Assembly (NCBI RefSeq): GCF_001435375.1
Contig: NZ_AYYZ01000004.1
Location: forward strand, 35,551-99,550
Reading direction: 5' to 3'
From: Ligilactobacillus araffinosus DSM 20653
GTDB lineage: Bacteria; Bacillota; Bacilli; Lactobacillales; Lactobacillaceae
DNA length: 64,000 bases
This document shows positions 27,863 to 37,159 of the stretch, one piece after another (position 1 is the stretch's first letter; every line of letters begins with the position of its first letter). The notes beneath the pieces are model-generated. The model worked only from the letters and a program-made list of their open reading frames with translations. It was not told the DNA's origin and did not search any database. Made by a program: the position numbers and the translations under genes.

Positions 27863-28327
27863 TTATTTCTGCTTGTTCCGTTGCATTAATTCTTGCAGTT
27901 CATCTGCAAATGATTGCATATCCTTAAATTCATGGTAAACACTTGCAAAGCGAATGTAAGTTACATCATCCACATCTGCTAAAATATTCATTACGTATTC
28001 ACCAATCAATTGACTTGAAACTTCGGTTCCGCCGACTGCGCGAATTTTCCGTTCAACTTCATCAACAATATCGGTAATTTTATCCATACTAACCGGACGT
28101 TTTTCTGCAGCACGCATAATTCCATGCAAAATTTTATCACGGTTAAATTCTTCCCGATTTCCATTCTTCTTAATTACTAATAATGGAGTTGCTTCGACTC
28201 GTTCAAACGTCGTGAACCGGTAGCCGCATTTTTCACATTCCCGCCGCCGTCGAATTGCATTACCGTTATCAGCGGGCCGACTATCAACAACCCGAGAACT
28301 ATTATTGTGACATTGCGGACATAACAT
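27863..28327 (-). CDS. nrdR: Transcriptional repressor NrdR
   Basis: A 154-residue zinc-finger/ATP-cone regulator of ribonucleotide reductase genes. The zinc ribbon uses cysteines 3, 6, 31 and 34 (CPQC ... CEKC) and the ATP-cone follows from about 46. It senses dATP/ATP and binds NrdR boxes (family knowledge). No nrd genes are in this window. The ATG is immediately after the coaE stop, so expression is coupled to coaE. Confidence 0.97.
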   Translation of the reverse strand: MLCPQCHNNSSRVVDSRPADNGNAIRRRRECEKCGYRFTTFERVEATPLLVIKKNGNREEFNRDKILHGIMRAAEKRPVSMDKITDIVDEVERKIRAVGGTEVSSQLIGEYVMNILADVDDVTYIRFASVYHEFKDMQSFADELQELMQRNKQK

Positions 28328-28942
28328 TTACTCCACCTCGCTTCCCAATAAATGCTTTGATGTCAACCATTTTATCATTTTTAGCTTTAATTCTTCAACT
28401 GACCCGTTATTGGTAATCACTTCATCAACATGCTTTGCCCGTTCGCAATTACTCATTTGAGCATTGATTCGCGCTTGCGCCTGTTCTTTTGATAAATGAT
28501 TCCGGTTCATTAAATTCAAAAGCTGCTTTTCACTTGTCGTTTCGATCATCATCGTACTGGTACACAAATCCAAGTAATGCCCTTCAATAAGCAGTGCAAT
28601 ATCGATGACTGCTAATTTAACCTTTGCTTCCTTGGCCTGTTTTAACCGCTCAATAATTCGTTGATGAATCAACGGCCGCATAATCTGATTTAATTTTGCC
28701 AGCTCTGCAGGCTCATTAAAAACTAAATCACCAAGTTTTGTCCGATTCAGACTGCCATCTGCATTCAAATACTCTTTGCCAAATTGAAACTCGATCTGGC
28801 GTAATCCTTCTTCGCCTGGTTGCTGCAACTGACGTGCGATCACGTCGCCATCAATAATTTCAGCTCCATACGATGCTAAAATCTTGCTGACTGTTGATTT
28901 TCCAGAAGCAATTCCGCCAGTCAATCCTAAAACATATGTCAT
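28328..28942 (-). CDS. coaE: Dephospho-CoA kinase
   Basis: A 204-residue P-loop kinase that performs the last step of coenzyme A synthesis. The Walker A motif GGIASGKST is at about 9-17. The frame is open nine codons further into mutM from a TTG, but the ATG at 28940-28942 gives the family start MTYVLGLTGG. It overlaps the mutM stop by one base. Its ribosome site (AAAGGAG, 14 bases upstream) lies inside the last codons of mutM, at the position where MutM has lost a zinc cysteine. Confidence 0.94.
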   Translation of the reverse strand: MTYVLGLTGGIASGKSTVSKILASYGAEIIDGDVIARQLQQPGEEGLRQIEFQFGKEYLNADGSLNRTKLGDLVFNEPAELAKLNQIMRPLIHQRIIERLKQAKEAKVKLAVIDIALLIEGHYLDLCTSTMMIETTSEKQLLNLMNRNHLSKEQAQARINAQMSNCERAKHVDEVITNNGSVEELKLKMIKWLTSKHLLGSEVE

Positions 28943-29769
28943 TATTTGATTTTCTGCTCCTTTGGACAAATATGCGTCCCCCGTTGGCCAACAACTAGTC
29001 GCTCAATCGGGGTATGGCACCGTTCGCAAGGTTCGCCTGTTTTTCGATAGACATGCAACTGATCTTGAAACTGTCCTGCATGACTATATGCGTTTTTAAA
29101 TGAAAAGACCGTCGTTCCCTGTGCATCGATTGCTAAATTCAATTCCTTAATAATATTATCATGCAACTTTTGCACATCTTTTCTGGTCAAATGATTGGCC
29201 GGAGTTTGCGGATGAATTTTACTCATCCATAAAACCTCATCAACATAGATATTTCCAAGCCCCGTAACAACTGTTTGATCAAGAAGAGCTGGTTTGATCA
29301 TTTTTTTCTTTTTCTGAAGTCGATTAAAAAAATCATCAACCGTAAAATCACTACTCAACGGTTCTGGGCCAAGTTTCTTGATTCCCGGAAATTCAAGTTC
29401 TTCGCCTGTTTGCATCAGTTGCATCCGGCCAAATTTTCGTGAATCGTTATATCGTAAATCGCGTCCATCTGTGAGTTCAAAAATTACATGACTATGTTTT
29501 TCCATCGGAGCATTGTGATCTTCAATGATGTATTTGCCTTCCATTCGAAGATGGGAAATCATCGTTAAATTTCCGGTAAATCGAAAAAGCAAATACTTTC
29601 CTCGGCGATCGATCCGGATAATCTTTTGTCCCGTTAATTTCTTTTTAAAATCATCAACGTCATTATTAATCATTTTTTCGTAGTTGACATCGATTTCCTT
29701 GATTGGAACGTTTAATACCTGGGATGCAACTCCCCGACGAACTGTTTCAACTTCTGGTAATTCCGGCAT
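28942..29769 (-). CDS. mutM: Formamidopyrimidine-DNA glycosylase, with an altered zinc finger
   Basis: A 275-residue base-excision-repair glycosylase/AP lyase for 8-oxoguanine and formamidopyrimidines. The start must be the ATG at 29767-29769, because the catalytic proline follows it directly (MPELPEVETVRRG); a GTG three codons earlier is rejected. Helix-two-turn-helix and the lysine loop are present. The C-terminal finger is odd: it reads CERC ... HICPKEQ, so the usual fourth cysteine is a glutamate (residue 271). Zinc binding may be altered. It lies between polA and coaE as in Bacillus. Confidence 0.95.
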   Translation of the reverse strand: MPELPEVETVRRGVASQVLNVPIKEIDVNYEKMINNDVDDFKKKLTGQKIIRIDRRGKYLLFRFTGNLTMISHLRMEGKYIIEDHNAPMEKHSHVIFELTDGRDLRYNDSRKFGRMQLMQTGEELEFPGIKKLGPEPLSSDFTVDDFFNRLQKKKKMIKPALLDQTVVTGLGNIYVDEVLWMSKIHPQTPANHLTRKDVQKLHDNIIKELNLAIDAQGTTVFSFKNAYSHAGQFQDQLHVYRKTGEPCERCHTPIERLVVGQRGTHICPKEQKIK

Positions 29770-29781
29770 TGCTCTCACCTC

Positions 29782-32460
29782 TTATTTTTTTGCATCAAAC
29801 CACGTATCGCCTGAAGCACTTTCAACTTTCAACGGAACAGCTAAATCGACCGCTGAATCCATCACTTTCGGAACGAGTTCTTTAAGTACTGGAATTTCTT
29901 CTTTCGGTGCTTCAAAAATCAGTTCATCGTGAACTTGAAGTAACATTTTAGCCTTTAATCCCTTTTTGCAAAGCATTTTTTGCATCCGAATCATTGCAAT
30001 TTTAATAATATCCGCTGCGCTTCCTTGAATTGGCGAATTCATTGCTGTCCGTTCAGCAAATGACCGCAAATTATAATTTTTACTGTTGATTTCTGGTAAA
30101 TACCGCCGCCGATGGAATAGTGTTTCAACATATCCCTGTTTCTTTGCCAATTCAACGATTCCCGTCATATACTTGTGGACTCCTGGAAATGATTCAAAAT
30201 ACGTTTCAATAAATTTTTTAGCTGTCTTGCGAGTGATGCCGATATTTTGCGCTAAACCAAAATCGCTGATTCCGTAAACAATTCCGAAGTTTACGGCTTT
30301 TGCTTGCCGACGCATATTTGGCGTAACTTCATCCGGACTATCCAAATTAAAGATTTTCATCGCGGTGCTTGCGTGAATATCTGCCCCAGTTTTGAACGCT
30401 TCCTGCATGTTCTCATCACCTGAAATGTGGGCTAAGACCCGCAATTCAATTTGAGAATAATCAGATGAAAGAATCTGCCATCCTGAATGACTTGGAACAA
30501 ATGCTTGACGAATTTTCCGTCCTTCTTCAAGCCGAACCGGAATATTTTGCAAGTTGGGATCAACCGAAGACAACCGCCCCGTTGACGTCAACGTTTGGGT
30601 ATACCTAGTATGGACTTTGCTATCTTCCTTAAAGACAACCTTCAATAAGCCTTCAACATAAGTTGATTGAAGCTTTGAAAGCTGTCGATACAGTAAAATA
30701 TTATCAATAATTGGATTTAATCCTCGAAGTTTTTCAAGAACACTGACTGCCGTTGAATATCCGGTCTTAGTCTTCTTAATAACCGGTAATTTTAATTTTT
30801 CAAATAAAATTACCCCTAATTGTTTGGGTGACCCGATATTGAATTCTTCGCCGGCTTCTTGATAAATCTGCTGTTCAATTTCAGCTAACCGTTCTTTAAA
30901 TTCGCTGCGCATCTGCATTAGCCGGTCAATATCAACTTTAATTCCTGCAATTTCCATTTGTGCAAGAACAATCGACAATGGCCGTTCAATCGTTTCATAT
31001 AATTTAGTCTGTTCATGGTCATCTAATTCATCCATTAACTGGGATTTCAAATCATGAATCGCTTGAACTTTATGAGCTAAATGCTGTAAAAATTCTGGCT
31101 GATCAACGGGAACTGATCGCTTGGCACCTTTGCCATACACTTCTTCATCACTTTGAACCTGATAATATTGGTGTTCATGCGCAAGTTTACCCAAATCATC
31201 ACTATTATCGGTATTATTTAACAAGTATGAAACCAATAATAAATCAAAGTCAACGGGAGCCATGTGAATCCCAAGCCGATTTAATCCAACGTAATTTCGT
31301 TTAGCGTTAAAGACATCCAAAGTTGCTTTTTCAAGCAGTTCTTTAAGAACTGGCTGGTCTAACAATTTTGGCTGATTTGAAACAAAATATTTATCGCCCT
31401 TCAAAATTGCAAATCCGATAATCGGTGCTTTATGATAATTTTCTCCGTCCATTTCAAGATGGAACGTGACTGAAGAATCATCAATTTCTCCTAATTCTGT
31501 AAGGTTAGTTGAAGTTAATTCAATGTAATTGATTGCTTCAACCGGCGATGCGCTTTCAGCACTTACTGCTCCTTGATTTTGATGGAGTTCCGTCAAGAAT
31601 CGATTAAAGTCCATCTGTTGATAAAAATTTTCTAATTTTTCGTAATCAATTCCAGTCCATTCAGTATCTTTGATTTTCAATTCAATTGGCGCATCCTGCC
31701 GAATCCGAGCAAGATCCTTGCTCATAAATGCTTGTCCCTTATCCTCAATTAAGTGTTCTTTCATCTTGGTTTGCCGCATCTCATCGATTTGGTCATAAAT
31801 GCCTTCAATTGAGCCATACTTTTTCAATAACTTGATTGCGGTCTTTTCACCGACCTTGGTTACTCCAGGATAATTATCGGAAGTATCACCCACAAGGCCT
31901 TTCATGTCAATAATTTGCCGCGGGTTTAATCCAAACTTTTCTTCAATGTGCTCAGGAGTATATTCTTCAATTTCAGAAACCCCCTTTTTCGTAATTGCAA
32001 CCGTTGTTTGATCCGTTGCAAGTTGCGTTAAGTCCCGATCTCCGGTTACGATCGTAATTTGAAAGCCTTCGCCTTCTGCTTCTTTAGCAAGGGTTCCGAT
32101 AATATCATCGGCTTCATAATTTTTCAAATCGTAGCTTTTGATTCCGTAATCCGTAAGCATTTCCCGCAAAAATGGAAATTGTTCTGAAAGTTCCCGAGGC
32201 GTTTTACTCCGTTGTCCTTTATAATCAGCATACTTTTCAGTTCTAAACGTTGTTCTTCCAGCATCAAATGCAACTAAAATATTTGTCGGATCAATTTGCT
32301 TCAGTAACTTATCCAACATGATCTTAAAGCTATAGATTGCATTCGTATGCAAGCCATCATGGTTCGTAAATTTTTCAACCTGGTTATATAGTGCATAAAA
32401 TGCCCGAAAGGCAACACTATTTCCATCAATCAATAATAATTTTTTCGTTGAATCTGTCAT
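29782..32460 (-). CDS. polA: DNA polymerase I
   Basis: An 892-residue polymerase for Okazaki fragment processing and repair. It has a 5' nuclease domain (about 1-295), a 3'-5' exonuclease-like domain (about 310-480) and the polymerase domain with motif A DYSQIELR (about 667), motif B RRQAKAVNFGIVYG (about 718) and motif C QVHDELIFE (about 845). The central domain lacks the metal-binding acidic residues expected of an active proofreader, as in Bacillus Pol I. Start ATG with an acceptable GAGGAAAAGG site. First gene of polA-mutM-coaE-nrdR-dnaB-dnaI. Confidence 0.97.
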   Translation of the reverse strand: MTDSTKKLLLIDGNSVAFRAFYALYNQVEKFTNHDGLHTNAIYSFKIMLDKLLKQIDPTNILVAFDAGRTTFRTEKYADYKGQRSKTPRELSEQFPFLREMLTDYGIKSYDLKNYEADDIIGTLAKEAEGEGFQITIVTGDRDLTQLATDQTTVAITKKGVSEIEEYTPEHIEEKFGLNPRQIIDMKGLVGDTSDNYPGVTKVGEKTAIKLLKKYGSIEGIYDQIDEMRQTKMKEHLIEDKGQAFMSKDLARIRQDAPIELKIKDTEWTGIDYEKLENFYQQMDFNRFLTELHQNQGAVSAESASPVEAINYIELTSTNLTELGEIDDSSVTFHLEMDGENYHKAPIIGFAILKGDKYFVSNQPKLLDQPVLKELLEKATLDVFNAKRNYVGLNRLGIHMAPVDFDLLLVSYLLNNTDNSDDLGKLAHEHQYYQVQSDEEVYGKGAKRSVPVDQPEFLQHLAHKVQAIHDLKSQLMDELDDHEQTKLYETIERPLSIVLAQMEIAGIKVDIDRLMQMRSEFKERLAEIEQQIYQEAGEEFNIGSPKQLGVILFEKLKLPVIKKTKTGYSTAVSVLEKLRGLNPIIDNILLYRQLSKLQSTYVEGLLKVVFKEDSKVHTRYTQTLTSTGRLSSVDPNLQNIPVRLEEGRKIRQAFVPSHSGWQILSSDYSQIELRVLAHISGDENMQEAFKTGADIHASTAMKIFNLDSPDEVTPNMRRQAKAVNFGIVYGISDFGLAQNIGITRKTAKKFIETYFESFPGVHKYMTGIVELAKKQGYVETLFHRRRYLPEINSKNYNLRSFAERTAMNSPIQGSAADIIKIAMIRMQKMLCKKGLKAKMLLQVHDELIFEAPKEEIPVLKELVPKVMDSAVDLAVPLKVESASGDTWFDAKK

Positions 32461-32513
32461 TAACCTTTTCCTCGTTCTTATTATTACTCTTATTCTACCA
32501 AATCATTCGTGCA

Positions 32514-32544
32514 AAATAAAAATCGCGGAAATTCCGCGACTTTT
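32514..32544 (-). terminator. Terminator of the Bax-inhibitor-family gene
   Basis: TCGCGGAA-A-TTCCGCGA (32523-32539), nearly loopless, flanked by A and T runs on both sides. On the minus strand it is followed by TTTTTATTTT and sits 9 bases after the stop. Confidence 0.85.
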
Positions 32545-32547
32545 ATT

Positions 32548-33240
32548 TTAGTTTTGATTATCGTTGTGACCAAAAATTTGAATAAGGTAGATAAACATGT
32601 TGATGAAATCAAGGTAAAGCTGTAAAGCGCCATTAACTGCTAAACCGTTAACTTCATATTGATCACCGTATTGAAGGTAAATATTCTTCATGTTTTGCGT
32701 ATCCCACGCGGTTAAGATCGTAAAGATCACAACCCCAACATACGAAAAAATGTATTCAATTGCGGCACTGTGCAAGAACAAATTGATCAATGAAACAATC
32801 AGTAATGCAATCAGTGCTGCAAATGCTTGCCGACCAAACCGTGATAGGTCCTTCTTAGTATTTAGACCAAACAGACTTAAAACCACAAAGACAACGGCTG
32901 CCGAAACAAATGCCATCGTGATGTTCTTCATCGTGTAAACCGCTAAAATCGATGAGAAGAAAATTCCCTCAATCGCCGCATAGCCAAAAAGCATTAAAAT
33001 ACTTGCAGCCGCCGACCGATTTGGATTATATGACAGTGAGAACACCATCACAATTGAAACAATCCCTAAAACGATCATTATTACCGGACTACTGAAAATC
33101 GTATATTGTAAATATTTAACTGTAATAAACGCCATCACGGCCGAAATTGCGATTGCTCCTGCCATGTAGCCATACATCCGTGACAAGAACTGGTTCAAGC
33201 CCCGCATGTTAATTGAGCTTTGTTGATCAAAATTATTCAT
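32548..33240 (-). CDS. Bax inhibitor-1/YccA family membrane protein
   Basis: A 230-residue protein with seven predicted membrane helices, of the Bax inhibitor-1 (TMBIM/YbhL/YetJ) family. The conserved segments GYAAIEGIFFSSILAVY (about 86) and AWDTQNMKNIY (about 185) with the paired acidic residues near the C-terminus (LYLDFINMFIYLIQIF) are visible. YetJ of Bacillus is a pH-sensitive calcium leak channel; the role here is inferred. It is a single-gene unit with an extended -10 promoter (33274-33279) and its own terminator. Confidence 0.92.
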   Translation of the reverse strand: MNNFDQQSSINMRGLNQFLSRMYGYMAGAIAISAVMAFITVKYLQYTIFSSPVIMIVLGIVSIVMVFSLSYNPNRSAAASILMLFGYAAIEGIFFSSILAVYTMKNITMAFVSAAVVFVVLSLFGLNTKKDLSRFGRQAFAALIALLIVSLINLFLHSAAIEYIFSYVGVVIFTILTAWDTQNMKNIYLQYGDQYEVNGLAVNGALQLYLDFINMFIYLIQIFGHNDNQN

Positions 33241-33273
33241 AAAAACTCTCCTTCTAATTCATTTGTAGAGAAG

Positions 33274-33279
33274 ATTATA
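33274..33279 (-). promoter_or_regulatory. Extended -10 promoter of the Bax-inhibitor-family gene
   Basis: TGCTATAAT on the minus strand, 34 bases before the ATG, directly after the murC terminator. No good -35 is visible. Confidence 0.6.
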
Positions 33280-33283
33280 GCAC

Positions 33284-33328
33284 ATAAAAAAGGCTTTTCC
33301 CTAACATAATCTATTAGAAAAAGCCTTT
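33284..33328 (-). terminator. Terminator of murC
   Basis: AAAGGCTTTTTCTAA ... TTAGGGAAAAGCCTTTTTT on the minus strand: a 14-15 bp stem with one internal mismatch, followed by Ts. It lies just after the murC stop. Confidence 0.88.
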
Positions 33329-33335
33329 CTTAACT

Positions 33336-34667
33336 TTAATTTTTATTTAAACTCAATTCACTGAGTAATTGTTCATAAACGCGTTCATACTTTTGGATAT
33401 CGCCGGCTCCCATGAAAATGACAACAGCATCATGATAGTCCAAAAGCGGTGACATATTATCGAGTTTCAAAACTTCGCCACCCTTGGTGATCTTCTTTCC
33501 AAGATCAGCTGATGAAACATTTCCGCTATTTTCGCGAATCGAGCCGAAAATATCAGTTAGGTATACTTGATCAGCGATGTTCAAGCTCTTAGCAAAGTCA
33601 TCCATCAATGCGATCGTTCTCGTGAAAGTATGCGGTTGGAAAACAGCAATCAATTTTTTGTTTGGATATTGTTGCCGCGCTGCATCCAATGTTGCGCGAA
33701 TTTCATGTGGATGGTGAGCATAATCATCAATGATGACCATATCAGCAACCGTCTTTTCAGTAAACCGCCGTTTAACCCCTTTAAAGGTCAATAATTCTTG
33801 TTTGACTTTGCCAAGATCGATCTTTTCAAAGTAGCTGACCGCAATTACTGCCAACGTATTCAAAACATTGTGTTCACCGAACAGGTGCGTTTCAAAGTTG
33901 CCTAAGAATTGATCGTGGAAGTAAACATCAAAACTTGAACCAGTCGTTGTCCGTTTAATGTTTTTAGCAACGAAATCATCGTCATCCTCTGTCCCATAGT
34001 AATAAATTGGAACATTAGCATTTAATTTACGCAAGTTCTTGTCTTCGCCCCACGCAAAAATTCCCTTCTTAGTTTGTCGGGCAAGGGTTTCAAAAGCATC
34101 ACACACATCATCGATTCCCGTAAAGTAGTCTGGATGATCAAAGTCAATGTTTGTCATGATTGTATAGTCTGGGTGGTATGCGACAAAGTGCCGCCGGTAT
34201 TCGTCAGCTTCAAAAACAAAGAAGCGCGCATCCGGAGTTCCCTTTCCAGAACCATCCCCAACTAAGTAACTTGTTGGGGAAACTCCGCTCATTACATGGG
34301 CAAGAAGTCCGGTTGTGCTTGTCTTTCCATGAGCTCCGGCAACACCGATACTTGTTGTTTCTTCAATGATCATTTCGACAACTTCGGGGTAACGCATTAC
34401 TTTTAAGCCCATTTCTTTAGCCCGGGCAATTTCTTCTTGATCATCATTAAACGCGTTTCCAGCAACAATAATCATTCCTGGTTTAATATTATCAGCATTG
34501 AACGGCAAAATTTTGATTTCTGCCTGTTCAAGCCCGCGTTGGGTAAAAGTATACTTATCAATGTCTGAACCCATCACTTTGCATCCCTTGTCATGCAAAA
34601 TCAATGCAAGCGAACTCATTCCAGTTCCTTTAATTCCCACAAAAAAGTATGTTGCATCCATGTCCAT
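33336..34667 (-). CDS. murC: UDP-N-acetylmuramate--L-alanine ligase
   Basis: A 443-residue Mur ligase that adds the first amino acid to the peptidoglycan precursor. The N-terminal UDP-binding Rossmann region ([14 protein letters not shown]) is followed by the ATP site GAHGKTST (111-118), [10 protein letters not shown] near 152 and the C-terminal domain. Start ATG at 34667 with GAGAGG nine bases before it; a second ATG two codons later is possible. Downstream of sftA as in Bacillus. Confidence 0.97.
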   Translation of the reverse strand: MDMDATYFFVGIKGTGMSSLALILHDKGCKVMGSDIDKYTFTQRGLEQAEIKILPFNADNIKPGMIIVAGNAFNDDQEEIARAKEMGLKVMRYPEVVEMIIEETTSIGVAGAHGKTSTTGLLAHVMSGVSPTSYLVGDGSGKGTPDARFFVFEADEYRRHFVAYHPDYTIMTNIDFDHPDYFTGIDDVCDAFETLARQTKKGIFAWGEDKNLRKLNANVPIYYYGTEDDDDFVAKNIKRTTTGSSFDVYFHDQFLGNFETHLFGEHNVLNTLAVIAVSYFEKIDLGKVKQELLTFKGVKRRFTEKTVADMVIIDDYAHHPHEIRATLDAARQQYPNKKLIAVFQPHTFTRTIALMDDFAKSLNIADQVYLTDIFGSIRENSGNVSSADLGKKITKGGEVLKLDNMSPLLDYHDAVVIFMGAGDIQKYERVYEQLLSELSLNKN

Positions 34668-34728
34668 TAGAAAAAACCTCTCTTATCATATCTTATTCAT
34701 AGTCTATCATATATTCAGTTAAAATTAT

Positions 34729-37065
34729 TTATTCACTTTGCATTTTGTCTAATTCTTCTTCAGTTAAAAAGACTTTCCGCGGTTTTGAACCATGCGCTGG
34801 TGAAATATATTGCTTTTTTTCTAACTCTTCAATGATCCGCGCAGCGCGGTTATAACCAATTGAAAATACCCGTTGAAGCTTTGAAGTTGACGTTGTTTCT
34901 TCGTTAACGATGTATTCGAGAACGCGTGGAAGCAACTCATCCTCATTTTCGTGATTCAACTCTTTTTTCTTCAAGTTATCCGGATCAAATGCATAGTGTG
35001 GTTTGCCCTGCTTCTTAACAAAATCAACGATCTCATCAATTTTGTCATCGTTGATGTATGTTCCTTGAAGCCGAATTGGTTGACTCTTCCCGTTTCCAAG
35101 ATAAAGCATATCACCACGACCAAGAAGTTTTTCAGCTCCGGCAGAATCAATAATTGTTCGCGAGTCAACTTGGCTTGAAACCATAAACGCGATCCGTGTT
35201 GGAATGTTGTTCTTCATTGTTCCGGTAATCACATCAACACTTGGTCGTTGAGTAGCAACCAACAAATGAATCCCGCATGCCCGCGCTTTGGCTGTAATTT
35301 GGCCAATATAATCAGCAATTTCTGCCGAAGCGGTCATCATCAAATCTGCTAATTCATCAATGATAATCACAATATATGGCATGTGAAGGCCGTATTCGCC
35401 AGTTTCTTCAACTTTCACATTAAAACTATCAATATCACGAACACCAGCAGCTGCTAGCTTCTCATATCGATTATTCATTTCTTCAACGGCCCACTTCAAT
35501 GATGCCGTTGCTGCTTGCGGATCTGAAATTACCGGAGCAAGCAAGTGCGGTAATTCTGAATATGGTGCTAATTCGACCGTCTTTGGATCGATCAAAAGCA
35601 GTTTGACCTGTTCAGGAGTTGCCTTATACAAAAGTGAAATCAGCAAACTATTAATAAAGACTGATTTCCCTGATCCGGTTGCCCCCGCAATCAGCCCATG
35701 CGGCATATCGTGAATATTCGTCACCTGCGGAATCCCAAACAAATCGACACCCAACGCAACTGTCAACGGTGACCGCGCATTCTTAAACTGCGGTGAATTC
35801 AAGACTTCTGAAAGCATGACCGGTCGTGAGAATTTATTCGGAATTTCGATTCCGACACTACTCTTACCGGCAATTGGCGCTTCAATTCGAATGTCCTTGG
35901 CAGCCAGCGCCAGTTTAAGGTCATCAGCTAGATTCGTAATTTTGCTTACTTTTACTCCAAGGGCCAGCGTAACTTCAAATTGAGTAACGGTTGGACCTAC
36001 TGTCCAATCTTTAACCTGCGCATCGACATTAAAGGCCTTAAACGTTTCATTTAAAATATCAGCTTGATTCAAAGCCCATTCTTCAGTTTGTTCACTATCC
36101 TCCCCTACTGGTTCTGGAAGAAGAGATAATGGCGGTAATTGATAGCCGCGACCATGATCATCAATATGATCTTCAGTTGCTGAAACTGATTCCGACTTCG
36201 GTGAATCAAAAATCTTTAAATTCCGTTGTGCATTGTTTTCTTCATTCATAATGTCGCCAAGTGATTTGCTCAACGCATGACCTGATAAATCTTCATCCTT
36301 AACTTGAACTTCTGATTGAGAAGGTAATGATTCTTCATTCGAAACAACTGCCGATGAAGGATTGCTATCTTCTGAATCAGCTTGGTTCTGTTCCGGTTCT
36401 TCAGTCACAGTCGCTGTTTTCATTGAGTCATCCACTGGAGAATCTGTTTCAGGTACCAAATTATCAGTATCATTTTCAGAGCCATCATCTGATTCGTTTG
36501 GTTCGCTTTCAGCTTCAGCTGCTGAAACTTCGCCACTCTCTGTTTTGCTCTGTTCAAATTCGGCCTCATCTGCTTGATGACTCGTAACTTGAATATTTTC
36601 ACTTGAATTCGAAGTTTTAGATTCATCGTTTAACGAAGGTGCTGACTCTGATTGATATTCAACGACTTCATTTTCGCCCTTTTCAAGGGTACTTTCTGCG
36701 AAATTCGATTCAATAGGCTTTGAATTTGCTTGAGATGAAACCCGTTCTTCTTTTGGCGGTTCATTAGCAATCGTTGGTTCAGATGTAAAGTGAAGCAAAT
36801 CAACAACATCAGTTGAATTAACTGCATCATCGAACAACAGATAATCTTCGGCTGCTTTCGTAATTTCCGTTACTAATTGACGGTACTTCTCTTTTAAATT
36901 TTTTGAACCCAGCGTTAAAACTGAAGGTGGAATATAGCTAGGATGAAATTCCCGATGGCTATCTTCCATTTGGCGTAATCCTTCAGCTGGGTGGTTATTT
37001 ACTTTTTTACGCGGCTTTTCAACTGGCTGACGCCGAAAAAAAGCCGGTCCATCATAATGTTCCAT
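34729..37065 (-). CDS. sftA: SftA-type soluble DNA translocase (FtsK/SpoIIIE family)
   Basis: A 778-residue FtsK-family ATPase. It has no N-terminal membrane helices, and its location between ytpR and murC is exactly that of Bacillus sftA (ytpS), the cytoplasmic translocase that helps clear DNA from the closing septum. The parts are an N-terminal region (1-95), an acidic Ser/Glu/Asp-rich linker (about 100-305), the alpha/beta motor with Walker A GATGSGKS (461-468) and Walker B IIIDELAD, and the gamma winged-helix domain (about 715-770) that reads orientation sequences. It is shorter than the Bacillus protein, mainly in the linker. Confidence 0.93.
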   Translation of the reverse strand: MEHYDGPAFFRRQPVEKPRKKVNNHPAEGLRQMEDSHREFHPSYIPPSVLTLGSKNLKEKYRQLVTEITKAAEDYLLFDDAVNSTDVVDLLHFTSEPTIANEPPKEERVSSQANSKPIESNFAESTLEKGENEVVEYQSESAPSLNDESKTSNSSENIQVTSHQADEAEFEQSKTESGEVSAAEAESEPNESDDGSENDTDNLVPETDSPVDDSMKTATVTEEPEQNQADSEDSNPSSAVVSNEESLPSQSEVQVKDEDLSGHALSKSLGDIMNEENNAQRNLKIFDSPKSESVSATEDHIDDHGRGYQLPPLSLLPEPVGEDSEQTEEWALNQADILNETFKAFNVDAQVKDWTVGPTVTQFEVTLALGVKVSKITNLADDLKLALAAKDIRIEAPIAGKSSVGIEIPNKFSRPVMLSEVLNSPQFKNARSPLTVALGVDLFGIPQVTNIHDMPHGLIAGATGSGKSVFINSLLISLLYKATPEQVKLLLIDPKTVELAPYSELPHLLAPVISDPQAATASLKWAVEEMNNRYEKLAAAGVRDIDSFNVKVEETGEYGLHMPYIVIIIDELADLMMTASAEIADYIGQITAKARACGIHLLVATQRPSVDVITGTMKNNIPTRIAFMVSSQVDSRTIIDSAGAEKLLGRGDMLYLGNGKSQPIRLQGTYINDDKIDEIVDFVKKQGKPHYAFDPDNLKKKELNHENEDELLPRVLEYIVNEETTSTSKLQRVFSIGYNRAARIIEELEKKQYISPAHGSKPRKVFLTEEELDKMQSE

Positions 37066-37082
37066 ACTTTGTCATCCTAACT

Positions 37083-37107
37083 AAAAAAATTGGGCCAGAA
37101 CCCAATT
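37083..37107 (-). terminator. Hairpin terminator between ytpR and sftA
   Basis: AATTGGG-TTCTGG-CCCAATT followed by TTTTT on the minus strand, ending about 18 bases before the sftA start. It either ends the trmB-ytpP-ytpR transcript or works as an attenuator in the sftA leader; a TGGGC segment 40 bases upstream could compete for the CCCA arm. Confidence 0.7.
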
Positions 37108-37159
37108 ACGTCTAAAGGTTACCTAGCCCATTTTATCATAGATCACGCGAATTTTGCGC

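Noticed and set aside
36362..36577. Plus-strand frames opposite the sftA linker
   Set aside because: They are mirror images of the low-complexity Ser/Glu-rich coding sequence and have no ribosome sites.
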